Below, one piece after another: positions 35,901 to 46,200 of a stretch of 64,000 nucleotides of DNA. The first letter of the stretch is position 1; every line of letters begins with the position of its first letter. Made by a program: the position numbers and the translations under genes. Location of the stretch: positions 237,501 through 301,500 of the forward strand of contig BSQZ01000061.1 in NCBI GenBank assembly GCA_033239005.1, read 5' to 3'. Origin of the DNA: Lamellibrachia satsuma (Eukaryota; Annelida; Polychaeta; Sabellida; Siboglinidae). Below the pieces are notes generated by a model that saw nothing but the letters and a program-made list of their open reading frames with translations, had not been told where the DNA came from and did not search any database.

Positions 35901-38900
35901 ACCCGAAGAAGGAGCCGGAGATCTACTTCTTTGATGTCGTCTGTCAGGCCAACACCATCTTCCATCTGTTTGAGAAACAGTTCAGCGACAACCTTCTGCC
36001 TCTTGTCACGTGAGTGTCGTCTCCTACGCAGATAGCCCATCATTTATTCATGATTAAAGCTCCCTCCTTTTTCGTTGCACATTCTCAGTCTCATTGCAAA
36101 TTCATTTTGCGAAAAATCAAACCTGCTGCAACATGCTAGCTTCTTTGTGTAACTTTTGTGTGTAATTTTTGTGAAATCATCAGACAAACTATTAAATTAC
36201 TTAATGTTTGTTCAAACTTAATTTAATTGAAGTGGAAATGGAAACGCTGAAAACTCATGAATTTCACCCTTGGTGAATATTTTTAGACTTTGTTATGTGA
36301 TCAGTGAGAGGAAGTCACGACCATAATTGGCAGTGCAGTGTTCACCGTTTTGGATATTGGCTATTTTTAGCCTTACCAGATCTAACGACTTAAGTCAATT
36401 TTTTCAATGATTTGAACAAAAATAGGATTTATTTATTAAATCAACTGGCTAAATAAACTATTCATACACTACCTATTTGGACATCAACAAACTGGATTCG
36501 TGATAGAATAATTCAGCTTATAAAATGTACTTGTGCCTAATATAATAAGTAATCAGTAACTCTTACTTTGTGAAGACGGTCGTTGAATGGAACCAGCTCG
36601 ATGAGCCTCAAGTCCAGGCTGAAACAATATAGGAATTCAGCTGCCTATACTGCAGCCTCCACAACCAGTATACATTTAATATGCACTCATCCCTCTCATA
36701 GACAGTAACCAATATTGGCTCCTGACAGTGCAAGAGCACATTATACAGCTGTTTGACCTGTTGTATTGTATGGACAGACATTCGGCCAAGCACAGCGATT
36801 GTCTGCAGAAGAAAAGGGACTTGATGGAAACAATGGAGAACAAGCTAGACATGGGTCTAGACAGGTCTGTACAATTATCTGCCTTATCCTAGAGCAGTAT
36901 GTCAGCTCTGCTCAGATATATCCATCCTGTATGCACATGTAGCTGAAACCTACATTTATTCAAACACATCGTCTGCGGTTTACATTAATATAGCAAGTTG
37001 CCATTCATTGCGTAGTATCCAGTCCATGAGACCTCTCGGAGCTGTACACTTCACCCCCTGACAGACTTGTTCATTCCGTCATCAACTTGACTTCAGTAAT
37101 GCAACAGTTACTGTGTGAAGACTATTCTTTTATATGTGTCCATCACTGTCTACAGCCAGCTACTTATTTGTGCAGCTGCGTGAACTGAGGCAACTTGAAG
37201 TGAAAGAAATTCTCCAAGCTTCGAAATGGCAGCAAGAGTATTCGTACCCCAGTTTTCTCGACAGCGTTATGCACAAATCACGTTTGTGCATAATAACAAA
37301 ACAGTACAAAGATGTAGTCAAATAACAGTCATTGATGAATTGTGTGATACTGTGTGTCATGGTGGCCTTACGTACTTGGACTCCTGTTGCTTACACAGAA
37401 CTGTAGCTGCCATCATTGGCTGGATCAAGTACACTCTGACTACAGAACAGAAGAAAATCGACTTCAAACCCGACTCAGAGGAGGGACCTATCCATATGTA
37501 CTCACAGGTATGTCACCATGTGTACACAGTGTTTGTTGTACAAACTTACCTGTTAGTATGCATTTTACCATGAATGCTAAATGTAAGAAATTTTTTAGAT
37601 GTTACCCGAACAATCAGGCTTGGAGTTCTTTTAAAGATATATAAATGCTTTATGTTTACGAACAGCAAATTAAACAAAGTTTATGAGAGCAAACAAAGTA
37701 TTCATTATCAAAAGAGGGATAAATTGGCGTGCAATGCCTATACATAACGTTTATCACGATAATGCTAATTAACTAAACTACTTGTAATCTTTGAAATGCT
37801 TGGAAATTATGACATTAGTTAGTATTGTTCTTTCCTTTGCTCATTCTTGTATATTAATTGTTATAATGTAATGGCCAAATAATCTTTGAAAATACATACA
37901 AACAATACTTGTTTCTGTACATACAAACAATACTTGTTTCTGTACATACAAACAAATCTTGTTTCTGTACATACAAACAATACTTGTTTCTGTACATACA
38001 AACAATACTTGTTTATGTACATACAAACAATACTTGTTTCTGTACATACAAACAATACTTGTTTCTGTACATACAAACAATACTTGTTTCTGTACATACA
38101 AACAATACTTGTTTCTGTTGCCCCATGTACAGTACTGGTAAAAATCATTGAACCACTTCGTATTCCAGTCATATTCTCTAAGTGAGCATCAGAAATAATT
38201 GAAATTGTCAACATGCTGTATCTGAAAGATGCGATTGTAATTACTCAGTTGTTAATCAACAAATAATGAAAAATTAATAAAATTAACTGGAGTGCCAAAG
38301 ACAGGTTTAAATCAACACACTACAAATACCGGATCTTAGTTTAATAGTATGTTGATTTATGCCTTTGTTGGGCACTCCGGTTTAATTTTTAATTAATACT
38401 TTAATAATTTTTCATTATTTGTTAATTAATTAACAACTACCTAATCATGTTACACATATTTAAAAAAAAAACAGTATTCCACATATATTACACAGAATCA
38501 ACATGTGTTGATGATTTCAATCATTTCTGACGCTCAGTTTTTGGTGCGTTTCTAGAGAATATGCCTGAAATACTAGGTGGTCCAATGACCAGTATGTTAG
38601 GATAACTTTTGTCCAATTTGATTCCTTCCTGACCAGTGCCTCTGATTGTTTGCCAGGCATGTGAGAAGGTAGTCAAGTACCTGAGTAGTCAGGTCGACTC
38701 AATACGCTTCAGTTTGGACGGGAAAAATGTTGATGCCGTGTTGATGGAGATCGGAATGCGCTCCCACCGGGTCATCTATGACCATCTACTGCAGTTCCAA
38801 TACAACTCTATGGGTAGGCATTGCTGCTGCTGCAGCTGCTGCGGCTGCTGCGGCTGCTGCGGCTGCTGTGGCTGCTGCGGCTGCTGTCACAGCTTAACTG

Positions 38901-40019
38901 ATGTTAGTTGCCAGCATTGTCCTTTCCGACAATTACTATGAAACGTGAAGGAATGTGATCCATGTGCCAGGAACAGTGTGAATTTTATGTAAGAAAGTAT
39001 TAATTCTGATAGAGAACAATACAAATTATCTGTATACATTTAAAAACGAAATAAAGAGATATCTCATCAGGACAGGTTACACAGATGAATAATTGTGAGA
39101 CTCTTGTTAAGCCAATAGTTTCTTTGTCCACTTGCCATCTGGAGTTTTACCCTGCTAGGATGGTAACCTTGTTTAATCTTGTTAGATAAATGCTTAAGAC
39201 AGAAAATTACCATAACTGGACATGCATAACAATGGACTCTCGCTATATGGAAGATGTTGGGACTTGACCAAACTGTTCCATATATCCGATTTTCCTTCTA
39301 TCCATGGGTACAAGGGAGGGTTATCAACAGGGCAATGCAGAGCAGGGATTTCAAAGTTGTTCTATTTAAAAGTTGTTCCTTTCACCAGGAGTCAAATCAT
39401 AATAACAATGATTATCACTGCAGACAACCGCCACATTCTGAATCCAGTATCTGTGTGATCTTACAGGGGCAATGTTGGCGATCTGTGACGTCAACGAGTA
39501 CCGCAAGGCTGTGAAAGACTTCAACATCAGTCTTGTCACGCAACTGTTTGACACGCTGCACGCACTCTGTAATCTTCTCCTCGTCGTGCCTGACAATCTG
39601 AAGCAGGTCTGCACAGGAGAACAGCTGGTAGGTGGCACCACTTTACTTTACCAGTCACACAGATATAATCTTTGGAGGAAATATTAAAATAAATATCTTC
39701 ATAACCAATCAATATTGAAAAAACTTACATTTGATATATCAGTGTTTTGGTCTCTGGTGTTGTCAAGCCACACTAATAAGTGTTTTTCATAGCTAAGGTA
39801 TCTTACTTTTTCAATAAGTTTTGCCACTTTTCTTTGTATTCTTTCTATCTTATCAATGTCCGTACAATAAAACCTTCATGCATTTGCTCCCACTTATCAT
39901 AGAGGTTTCACTCACTGTATTTGTTCTTGCAGGCTGGGCTTGATAAAGCTGTACTGTTATCATTCGTCCAACTGCGGGCAGACTTCAAAACAAGCAGGCT
40001 AGCCACACTCTTCAAGTAG
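24750..40019 (+). CDS. EXOC5: Exocyst complex component 5 (Sec10), complete, 19 coding exons
   Basis: Exons: 24750-24773, 26033-26269, 26966-27166, 27455-27522, 29456-29484, 30259-30368, 30632-30676, 31307-31447, 31902-31978, 32458-32568, 34216-34311, 34794-34956, 35241-35349, 35886-36009, 36778-36864, 37399-37507, 38657-38813, 39467-39627, 39933-40019. All junctions are GT-AG and in phase, giving 711 codons (vertebrate Sec10 is about 708). Landmarks: WRTSGG near residue 25, the N-terminal coiled coil (about 45-115) with HLGDQLEGVNTPR, LHLIVQELP, LRNLYDLYTK, LQRYYDSRHHQK, GETFLSQEV, QANTIFHLFEKQF, TEQKKIDFKP, DGKNVDAVLMEIG, FDTLHALCNLL and a C-terminus LATLFK-stop. Sec10 is a rod-like subunit of the octameric exocyst that tethers secretory vesicles to the plasma membrane and supports polarised secretion and ciliogenesis. 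The gene is single-copy housekeeping. Its introns hold several minisatellites and TEs. The exon 7 donor (gtg|gtacgt) was chosen over cag|gtggta because it keeps protein alignment. Confidence 0.96.
24889..25075 (+). repeat. Imperfect tandem repeat in EXOC5 intron 1
   Basis: Units of about 45-70 bp built on aaccctgtccttgctcagtaaa and atggaactgctca recur three times, and more weakly near 25530-25630 (ctcagtaa, cctgg). Confidence 0.5.
25373..25512 (-). mobile_element. tRNA-derived SINE in EXOC5 intron 1
   Basis: On the minus strand: ggtctaatggttagagcacc, then ccgtttcaaagcttgggtaa. Same family as 16275 (head) and 11961 (body). Confidence 0.7.
26910..26938 (+). repeat. (TA)n microsatellite in EXOC5 intron 2
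   Basis: Fourteen TA units close to the exon 3 acceptor. Confidence 0.95.
27900..28095 (-). mobile_element. L2/CR1-type LINE C-terminal remnant in EXOC5 intron 4
   Basis: The minus strand encodes DASSLTLFKHRLKIHLFQ, the typical end of L2/CR1 reverse-transcriptase ORFs (…FKxxLKTHLF…). It directly abuts the 83-bp minisatellite. Confidence 0.6.
28149..29232 (+). repeat. 83-bp minisatellite, 13 copies, in EXOC5 intron 4
   Basis: The unit starts gtgttcttggattcagcagt and ends tgattagttt. Two variants alternate in the second half: type A (gacagaacc...gtcatgcagtg) and type B (gatagaacc...gccatgcggtg), giving a 166-bp higher-order dimer. Flanking copies are a third variant (gtcatgctgtg). Confidence 0.97.
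30898..31150 (+). mobile_element. tRNA-derived SINE in EXOC5 intron 7
   Basis: The head ggcgctgtggcacgatggtt plus agaacattggactctcaa resembles a tRNA A-box region. The body catttcaaagctgaggcagt, cagttcactcagctgtata and aagtaccggctacagac is shared with 2340 and 37140. Confidence 0.75.
31962..32100 (+). repeat. 35-bp tandem repeat that duplicates the exon 9 5' splice site of EXOC5
   Basis: The unit contains the last exonic bases (gacttgtacacaaa) and the donor gtgagtgttctatttctg. Donor copies start at 31979, 32014, 32049 and 32084, exactly 35 bp apart. The first yields the conserved protein. Use of any later one would put TGA in frame right after the Lys codon of exon 9. Confidence 0.95.
33162..33950 (+). 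repeat. 59-bp minisatellite, about 13 copies, in EXOC5 intron 10
   Basis: The unit includes ggatgttccagtttatacgt, caagaggagggagaggtg and tcggctatatttatatct. Copies differ at cttatacg/tttatatg and tgtcgg/tttcgg. The purine run gaggagggagagg recurs in each copy. The ORF across it is a repeat artefact. Confidence 0.97.
37140..37247 (-). mobile_element. tRNA-derived SINE body in EXOC5 intron 15
   Basis: The minus strand reads gctgccatttcgaagcttgg, cctcagttcacgcagctg and aataagtagctggctgtag, matching the 30898-31150 copy. The head is missing. Confidence 0.6.
37893..38118 (+). repeat. 25-bp minisatellite, nine copies, in EXOC5 intron 16
   Basis: Nearly identical units of atacaaacaatacttgtttc plus tgtac. 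All frames stay open, giving false ORFs on both strands. Confidence 0.97.
38130..38597. mobile_element. Long-terminal-inverted-repeat MITE, Tc1/mariner-like, in EXOC5 intron 16
   Basis: The outer ends cagtactggtaaaaatcatt and (inverted) catactggtcattggaccac recall Tc1/mariner termini. Inward, the arms stay complementary over about 180 bp (catattctct, ttgttaat…caaataatgaaaaatta, gagtgcc). There is no transposase. The left end follows TA, fitting a TA target, while the right boundary is less certain. Confidence 0.65.
38818..38888 (+). repeat. CTG-rich hexamer repeat right after the exon 17 donor of EXOC5
   Basis: tgctgctgctgcagctgctg and then five gctgcg(g) units begin about six bases after the gt of the intron 17 donor (38814). 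Confidence 0.9.
39035..39192 (+). mobile_element. LINE 3' tail in EXOC5 intron 17
   Basis: Encodes FKNEIKRYLIRTGYTDE-stop, the C-terminus of the same LINE as at 23265, then the tail ctcttgttaagccaatag and ctttgtccacttgccatctg, ending gtttaatcttgttagata. Confidence 0.8.
39740..39888 (-). mobile_element. Fragment of the same LINE, opposite strand, in EXOC5 intron 18
   Basis: Matches the minus-strand 23540-23690 segment: tctctggtgttgtcaagcca, ttctttgtattctttcta and tcttatcaatgtccgta. Decayed and internal. Confidence 0.75.
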
Positions 40020-40145
40020 ACACGACGTCATTCAATTCAAGACAAACAAGCTGGCCACACTCTTCAAGTAGACATGACGTCATTCACTTCAAGACAAACA
40101 GACTGGTCACACTCTTCAAGTAGACATGACGTCATTCATCCACAT
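39990..40145 (+). repeat. 52-bp tandem repeat containing the EXOC5 stop codon, three copies
   Basis: The last coding bases and the stop (cacactcttcaagtag) are repeated at intervals of exactly 52 bp (tcttcaagtag at 40009, 40061 and 40113). Each unit ends with gacgtcattca. In copies 2 and 3 this forms a full TGACGTCA (40075-40082 and 40127-40134). Confidence 0.95.
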
Positions 40146-40242
40146 GAAGACAGCTATATTGCCAAAATATTCATTTGGCAATACGTTGTGGAACGCGTTG
40201 GATCGCACACAAAGAATGACTTTCAGACTACCAGTAATACAG

Positions 40243-40248
40243 ATTAAA
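40243..40248 (+). terminator. Possible EXOC5 poly(A) signal (ATTAAA)
   Basis: First hexamer of this type after the stop-codon repeat. A single hexamer is weak evidence. Confidence 0.25.
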
Positions 40249-41065
40249 TGTAATACTTATTAAGTTACCGGAATGGTTGTCGTTGGTGTCACTATGCATT
40301 CCAAAAGTGTGAAGTGGAATGACATCTTGTTGTTCCTTCCCGTCCAGCAATGTCTGATTTGTAGAAAATGACGTATGAAATTACGTTTGAGGCTATGGAG
40401 CTTTCCAGCTTCGGGTATCGTGCTTTTCCACTGAACATCCCGCGTCAGCATTAATAGATCTGATGTGGTGTTTTGTCTTAATTAATTTATGTATACAAAA
40501 GTATTTACCACTTGCAAATGGTGACAATTGCTCGAGCCAATCCACCTACTGCTGTTACTGTGATTGTGTGAATGTATCGATGTTTGTGCACTGTTTATAA
40601 TTTATCTTTTTAATTAACGCGCCGTGTATAATGTTTCCGTCGCAGTGAAAATCATGTGCTTCAATACAATGCACAATTACAGTGTCGGGCTGTACTGTCT
40701 GCGTCATTATTGATATACATATAGGATGCTGCACCTGTTATCTGTAGGCGATGCTATTTCGGATCTTCATTAATCAGTGGTATCATCCTCGCGAGCCAGC
40801 GGTAGTGTTACAACCACCCCAGGCATATATCCTACAAAATGTACGAAAGTGCGCCAAATCGCGTGTACTTAGTCCCAGTTGGCGTCTTGGTCGACGTGTG
40901 CCTGTGAACCAGACGGCCGACACTCACCCGTGCCCAAGCTCAAAAGAGCGTTTCCAGGAAATCCCTATCATTACCCGTCCGATCAGCGAAGACGTTCCAC
41001 AACCAACTTATTATGCCGGCCTAGATTCCAGCGAGCAATCCCATTAGTTAATACAGCAAATGAAA

Positions 41066-41116
41066 AATCAGCGTTTCAACAGGTAGATCCGCCAGGGGTA
41101 TAAAGCCCCTGGCGGC
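41066..41116 (+). repeat. Hairpin element with coding-like end (FQQVDPPGV), copy 2
   Basis: gtttcaacaggtagatccgc differs at one base from the minus-strand copy near 8370. The arms cgccagggg and cccctggcg surround a 7-bp loop. The frame ends NEKSAFQQVDPPGV-stop, with TAA in the loop. The two copies are in opposite orientation, 32.7 kb apart. Confidence 0.5.
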
Positions 41117-42009
41117 GAGCATACAACTATTTGATTGCAACTGCCCACTGGGCACGCTAGTTACCGTCACGGTTTCTCGTAGACAGACAATGCAGTCAGT
41201 CGGTATTCTAGTGGCATGAATACTTCAGATGGTTTTATTAATTATTCGTAACTGTTACAAAAAAACATGCATACATATACCAACACCAGCAACAACGTCT
41301 GCTCTGGTAATCCGAAGTTTGGGCAAAAGCATGTAATTCCTTGGCTGACGGTTGCAAAAACATGGACACACTTAAGATTACTTTCTCGTGTCCGATTGTG
41401 TAGAACTGAACTGAAGACGCGTCGTTCTCTTTACTTTCACTGCATGGGGTGATTCGGAGTGAGACTCGGGGGTAACTACCACCTACTTTACGAAGCACAT
41501 TGCGAAAACAGTGCCTAAAGCTAACGAGACACCGGACACTAGGGATGACCCGCCGTGAAATTAGATACCATACAAACAGTGGCACTCCACACATGCACAT
41601 TGAAACGGAATTTGTTTGAGCGGTGAAATGGTCAACAGGCTAACATATGATGAAGAAGGCGCATTCGGTAAACCCAACGTCACAGCCCAGTTCGTATACT
41701 TGTCGGCCTGACTGGGAAGCTGTCGTCACTGATATCGTGCGACAATAGTGGCCTGCCAACGATGTCATAACACGGGATTCATTCTTGGCTCTACGGCCTT
41801 ATACAGTAACGTGTTTGCAAACCGGTCTTGCATCATCGTATCATCACCAGACATTACACCGAGCTGATGCAAATACAGGTGCGGCTTGTAGAACGCTCTT
41901 CCATTTTGTTTGCGATCATGGACACGGACAGCCACTAGAGAATAAAGCCATTGCTTGAATGTAAAATATATCTATTTCTTCTTGGGTCACATTACTTAGT
42001 CACGTGTCG

Positions 42010-42330
42010 TCTCGGTCCATCGTCGTCGTCTGACATTCTCTCCACTCTCGGCTGTTCACCTCCGCCCTTTCGACTTCTCTCTTAACACTGTCCTTCCATC
42101 TTAATCTTCATCTTCTCCTACCACACTCTTCTGTTTCCCATGTTCTCTTTCTCAATCTTTGCTCACTCATTCTCTGTATGTGTCCTGCCAACTGCAGTGT
42201 TCTCCCCACTATCTTCACCATCAGATGTTTCTTCATTCCGATCTTTTCTCCTAATTCCCCGTCTTCCTTCTGTCTTCTCGTTCTCCAACCGTCCGGCTTC
42301 TGTTGACTGCCGACGAAAACCAAGATGGTG
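42010..42330 (-). mobile_element. LINE C-terminal remnant (RTE/CR1-type tail)
   Basis: The minus strand encodes VGRTLQLAGHIQRMSEQRL and then, past a stop, RLRWKDSVKREVERAEV and SREWRE. These fit the G-H-(V/L)-x-R-M ... G-R-P-x-x-R-W-x-D-x-(V/I) C-terminal pattern of non-LTR retrotransposons. It lies just downstream of the stop of the five-exon gene and could be part of its 3' UTR. Confidence 0.6.
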
Positions 42331-42370
42331 TCCGCCTTACACCGACCGCTCCAGGGGCGTCGAGCGCCGG

Positions 42371-43185
42371 TCAGCTGTTGAAGAACTGGGCTACACAGGC
42401 GAGCGCGCCGTCGTTGTGCCGACACGGGAAGACCCCAGGCAGCACTTCGAAGCCCTCGACGTAGACAACGTCTGTGATGAGCCGAACGGCCCCACACAGT
42501 CGCCGGGAGACCTGAGTCCGACTGGCCGGCACCTGCGGCTCGCGGTTGTGTCTGGGCACGACGTGGAAGGCAACCAGTGCAATGTTCTTGGTGTCTGCAA
42601 CAACACGTCGGCTATGATGGTACCGGGTAACACAACATCAAATGTGCTATCAAGTTACACAGTCGAAAATGACATACGCGTTCACTCGAATAGAAATTTT
42701 CTTGTTACGTGAAGTATACATTTTAGCCACTACTTAGTGAAATGTTACGTGTTCGCGTGGTCGTTAGCCGCAGTGAATATCCCGACAAGATGTGATTGGC
42801 TCGAGTGCCGATACAGAGAAGACCGTACATAACCGTGCAGTCGCTCTCTCTAACAAAAGGCGGATGTGGCCACCGCTTAGTAAAACTGATTTGTTTAACG
42901 CATGCGTTTAATTTGTCGCTAGTAATGCTGTTTCCTTGACTGAAATAACATGCTGGTACGAACTTCGACCATTGCGTCTTTGGTCGCTGTCAACCATAGA
43001 TGTAACATCTCTTTCGTGCATCATCAAGCATCGGATCGAAATACGTGGTGGTTCAGGCAGCCAGGCGGAAAGGCTCGTTATGCTTGGCCCTAGTACGTTG
43101 GGCTTTCAGACACAGCAGAATCGTTGCAGATCTTAAGAAAGTTATTATTAAGAATGTAGTGGTGTGGTGTGGTGTGGTGTGTATG

Positions 43186-43249
<64 letters not shown>

Positions 43250-46200
43250 TCACGATGCCACTCACTGTTAATGCCAGAGATGCGGAGTGCGGCATCGATG
43301 TCTGCCTCTGGACTGCTGGCGCACAGACAAGGGATGATGACGGGGCGGTGCTTGGCGAGTCGCGCCCGGGGGTCGTTTCTCAGCGGGTACGGCTCAAGGA
43401 CGAGCCTCGTGTCGTGGTCGTGGAACATCATTACGGAGACGGACTCGAGGAAACCGCGGAAGACGGATTGGAACAACGGTTGGCGCAATGGTTCGACGAC
43501 GTAGCACGTCACTGCAACGAACCAACTCCATAGTTAATCACGGCTAGCAATGCGTTGTTTTCATTTCGTGCTGTCTTGTTTTTATTTTCGACAGGCAGCG
43601 GGACAAATTAATCGATTTAAGTTATGAGGGAGTGTGGCAGGATGTGAGAGGTGAGATATTGGTCCTAAAAACTTGGAGGGAGGCTCGCCTAAAAATAGGT
43701 TGGAGGTTGTACTGGTGAAAGGTGGGAGGTTTGTCCTAAACGGTGAGAGGTAACTTGGTCTCAGAAAATAGGTGGGAGGTTGGATTGGTGAAAGATGGAC
43801 TCTCAAAAATGGTGTGAGGCTCGCCCTCAAATAGTTGGGAGATGGGAGGTTGGCCGCAAAGACAAGTGGAAGAATGGAGGTTGGCCCCCAAGACAGGTGG
43901 AAGAATGGAGGTTGGCCCCCAAGACAGGTGGGAGAAGGGAGATTGAGGCACACCCAGTTATGCTGGGTTCCCAAACTTGCTTAATTCTATGCTCCCTAAA
44001 AGACGACTGAAACTGTGGGTGGTGGATATAGTTGTACACCTGTACTAACTCAACATCGATATTTGCATTCGAACTTTTACTGTACGCGTACGTTGACGTA
44101 CGTTGACGTACGTTAACGTACCGACTCTTGACGGTTTATCTCCTTCTTCACTCTCGGCTCTTTCGGCAACGTTGTTTTCAGCGCTACCACTTGGTCTTGT
44201 GCCGGCGATACTGCGAATCTCACCTGAAGATATACGTCAAGGCATGAACGAACACAGAGGCGTGTTTGGGGGGGGGGATTAGGCCATGGCCCCAGTTGTT
44301 AATTTTTTTGGGGATTTTATTCAATTGTGTTCGTATTTTCCGTTGTGTCGCTACATGGTAACATGGTAAAGTAATGGGTGAGTAAGATTCCCCCCAATTT
44401 GGCCTCCCTTGGTGAGATCCCAGATACGCCAATGAATTAACAGCTGTTGGTTGCCATTTTCATTAAATGTTCGAAAAACATTCTGCTATATGATTTTAAT
44501 TATGTCATTGTTAAGATGGGCTTATTGCGTTTCCGTTGCGTATGCCTACCATAAACGCTCTCTTGGGGAATATATATATGTATGTTTTAGTATTTTTTAT
44601 AACAGTATATGTGTGCTACGTTTTTTCTCTGTACAACACGTGAAAATGAAACAACGACACATAGGGCCTATTTGCTTGTGATGACAGTCATCATTAAGAG
44701 GATGTCCCACGATAATGTTTTAGATTAGAAAGGAATTGCACTTAACCCAAGTAAGACGACCATGCTCTTCTAAACATTTCATTGATCCAACACAATGCGT
44801 TAGGTATACTTAATTACTAGTGGTGCATTTAGGGGGGGATTAGGTTATGTTCCGTCCAACACGCAACACGGTTGACGACAAACTCACTGTTCCGCTTACC
44901 CGGGTGCTGCGGACGATCTTCTTTAAAACGATTCATGTTGGTGATTGGAAGACCAGCCAAGTGGAGGGCAGACGGTTCAACTGATGGCGTCGTATCTATG
45001 GACAAAATGCGTTGTGAACATTCAAACAGTAGGGTGTTTAGTTAGGCTTATATAACGAGGTAAATTACCCTACGATAAGCCAAATTAATCATGTCTGCTG
45101 GTTAACCTGTTTATTTTACTGTTAGAATGAGAAGTTTGAATTCCATCAATGAATACTTGTGTAGTTTTATAATATAAATATAATGGTATGCGCACCAGCA
45201 CCGTTCCGTATGAGTGGTTGTCCACAGTACTTCATGGATGACTGGTTCTGTTGGGGTCCATCCTTCGGCAAAGACCCAGGTGGCAGCACTGACGTCAAGT
45301 GACTGCGTTGGAGGCACTGCATAATATGATGTTAAAGAATAGTTGCAATCTATATAATTTTAGTTAATTTTATTTATATACAAAATTAATTTTATACAGT
45401 TGTATGTTGATGCGCTCAACCGTAAAGACACACAGGTCAACCTCACCTCCCCGTGGTGCACCCTGGTAACCAGTACATTGTGCTGGGCAAACGAGGCTAT
45501 GGCTAAGGGAAGGAAAACCCCGAAAATAAACCTACTGCGGAGGGCCAACAACCCTCCCAGCTCAAATGATGTTACAGAAACCAGAAGTGAATTTCAAAAG
45601 CCAGCTTGTGCTGGAAATGGCTACAGGAAGGCGACGGCCCAGATACCAGCAGATGATGACATCATTTATTTGTGGGGTGGAATAGCTGGAACGTAGCCAG
45701 ACGTGTAGCAGCTGACAGAACAAGATGGAGGAGATTCACTTCGGCCTTATGGGCCACTGGGCCCGAAGAGGATAGGTGAGGTGAGGTGAGGTGAGGTATC
45801 ACTAAACTGCATCTCTGAACAACCAGAATGGGGCATCGTCTCTCATTCTTGATGTTTTAAAACTTTAATATAACTTCACCGAATGGTATCTACCTATAAA
45901 TAATGTGAGATTGTATGATTCTTGCTGAAAGCAACACTTTCTGGCGCATTTTTAACCATAAATACGCTCGATGCTAAATGTTATGCTGAGTGGCCTCTTC
46001 CGTTCAAGTCTCCCAAAATAGTAGACGTTTTTTATTTGACCGTGACTCTTTTGACCAGTATAAATTTTACACGTAGGTAACACTATTGTTTTACATTTTG
46101 TTCTATAGCAACAGGAACGTAATCGTATTGTTCTCGCTATTGGTTCATGCGGCAATACTTTGCATTATTAGTCACTATAATTAATGATAAACGATTACAC

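Larger units (their letters stand above)
40171..42009. other. Intergenic region between EXOC5 and the five-exon minus-strand gene
   Basis: Apart from the hairpin element near 41070 and a plus-strand ORF leading into it (about 40750-41047, e.g. EIPIITRPISEDVPQPTYY), I see no gene. That ORF has no clear splice sites or homology. Confidence 0.5.

Noticed and set aside
37226..37573. 115-codon plus-strand ORF
   Set aside because: It is EXOC5 exon 16 extended into flanking introns and a SINE fragment.
43045..43533. 162-codon plus-strand ORF
   Set aside because: Half is (GTGC)n. The other half is the antisense of a minus-strand exon with proper splice sites and matching phase.
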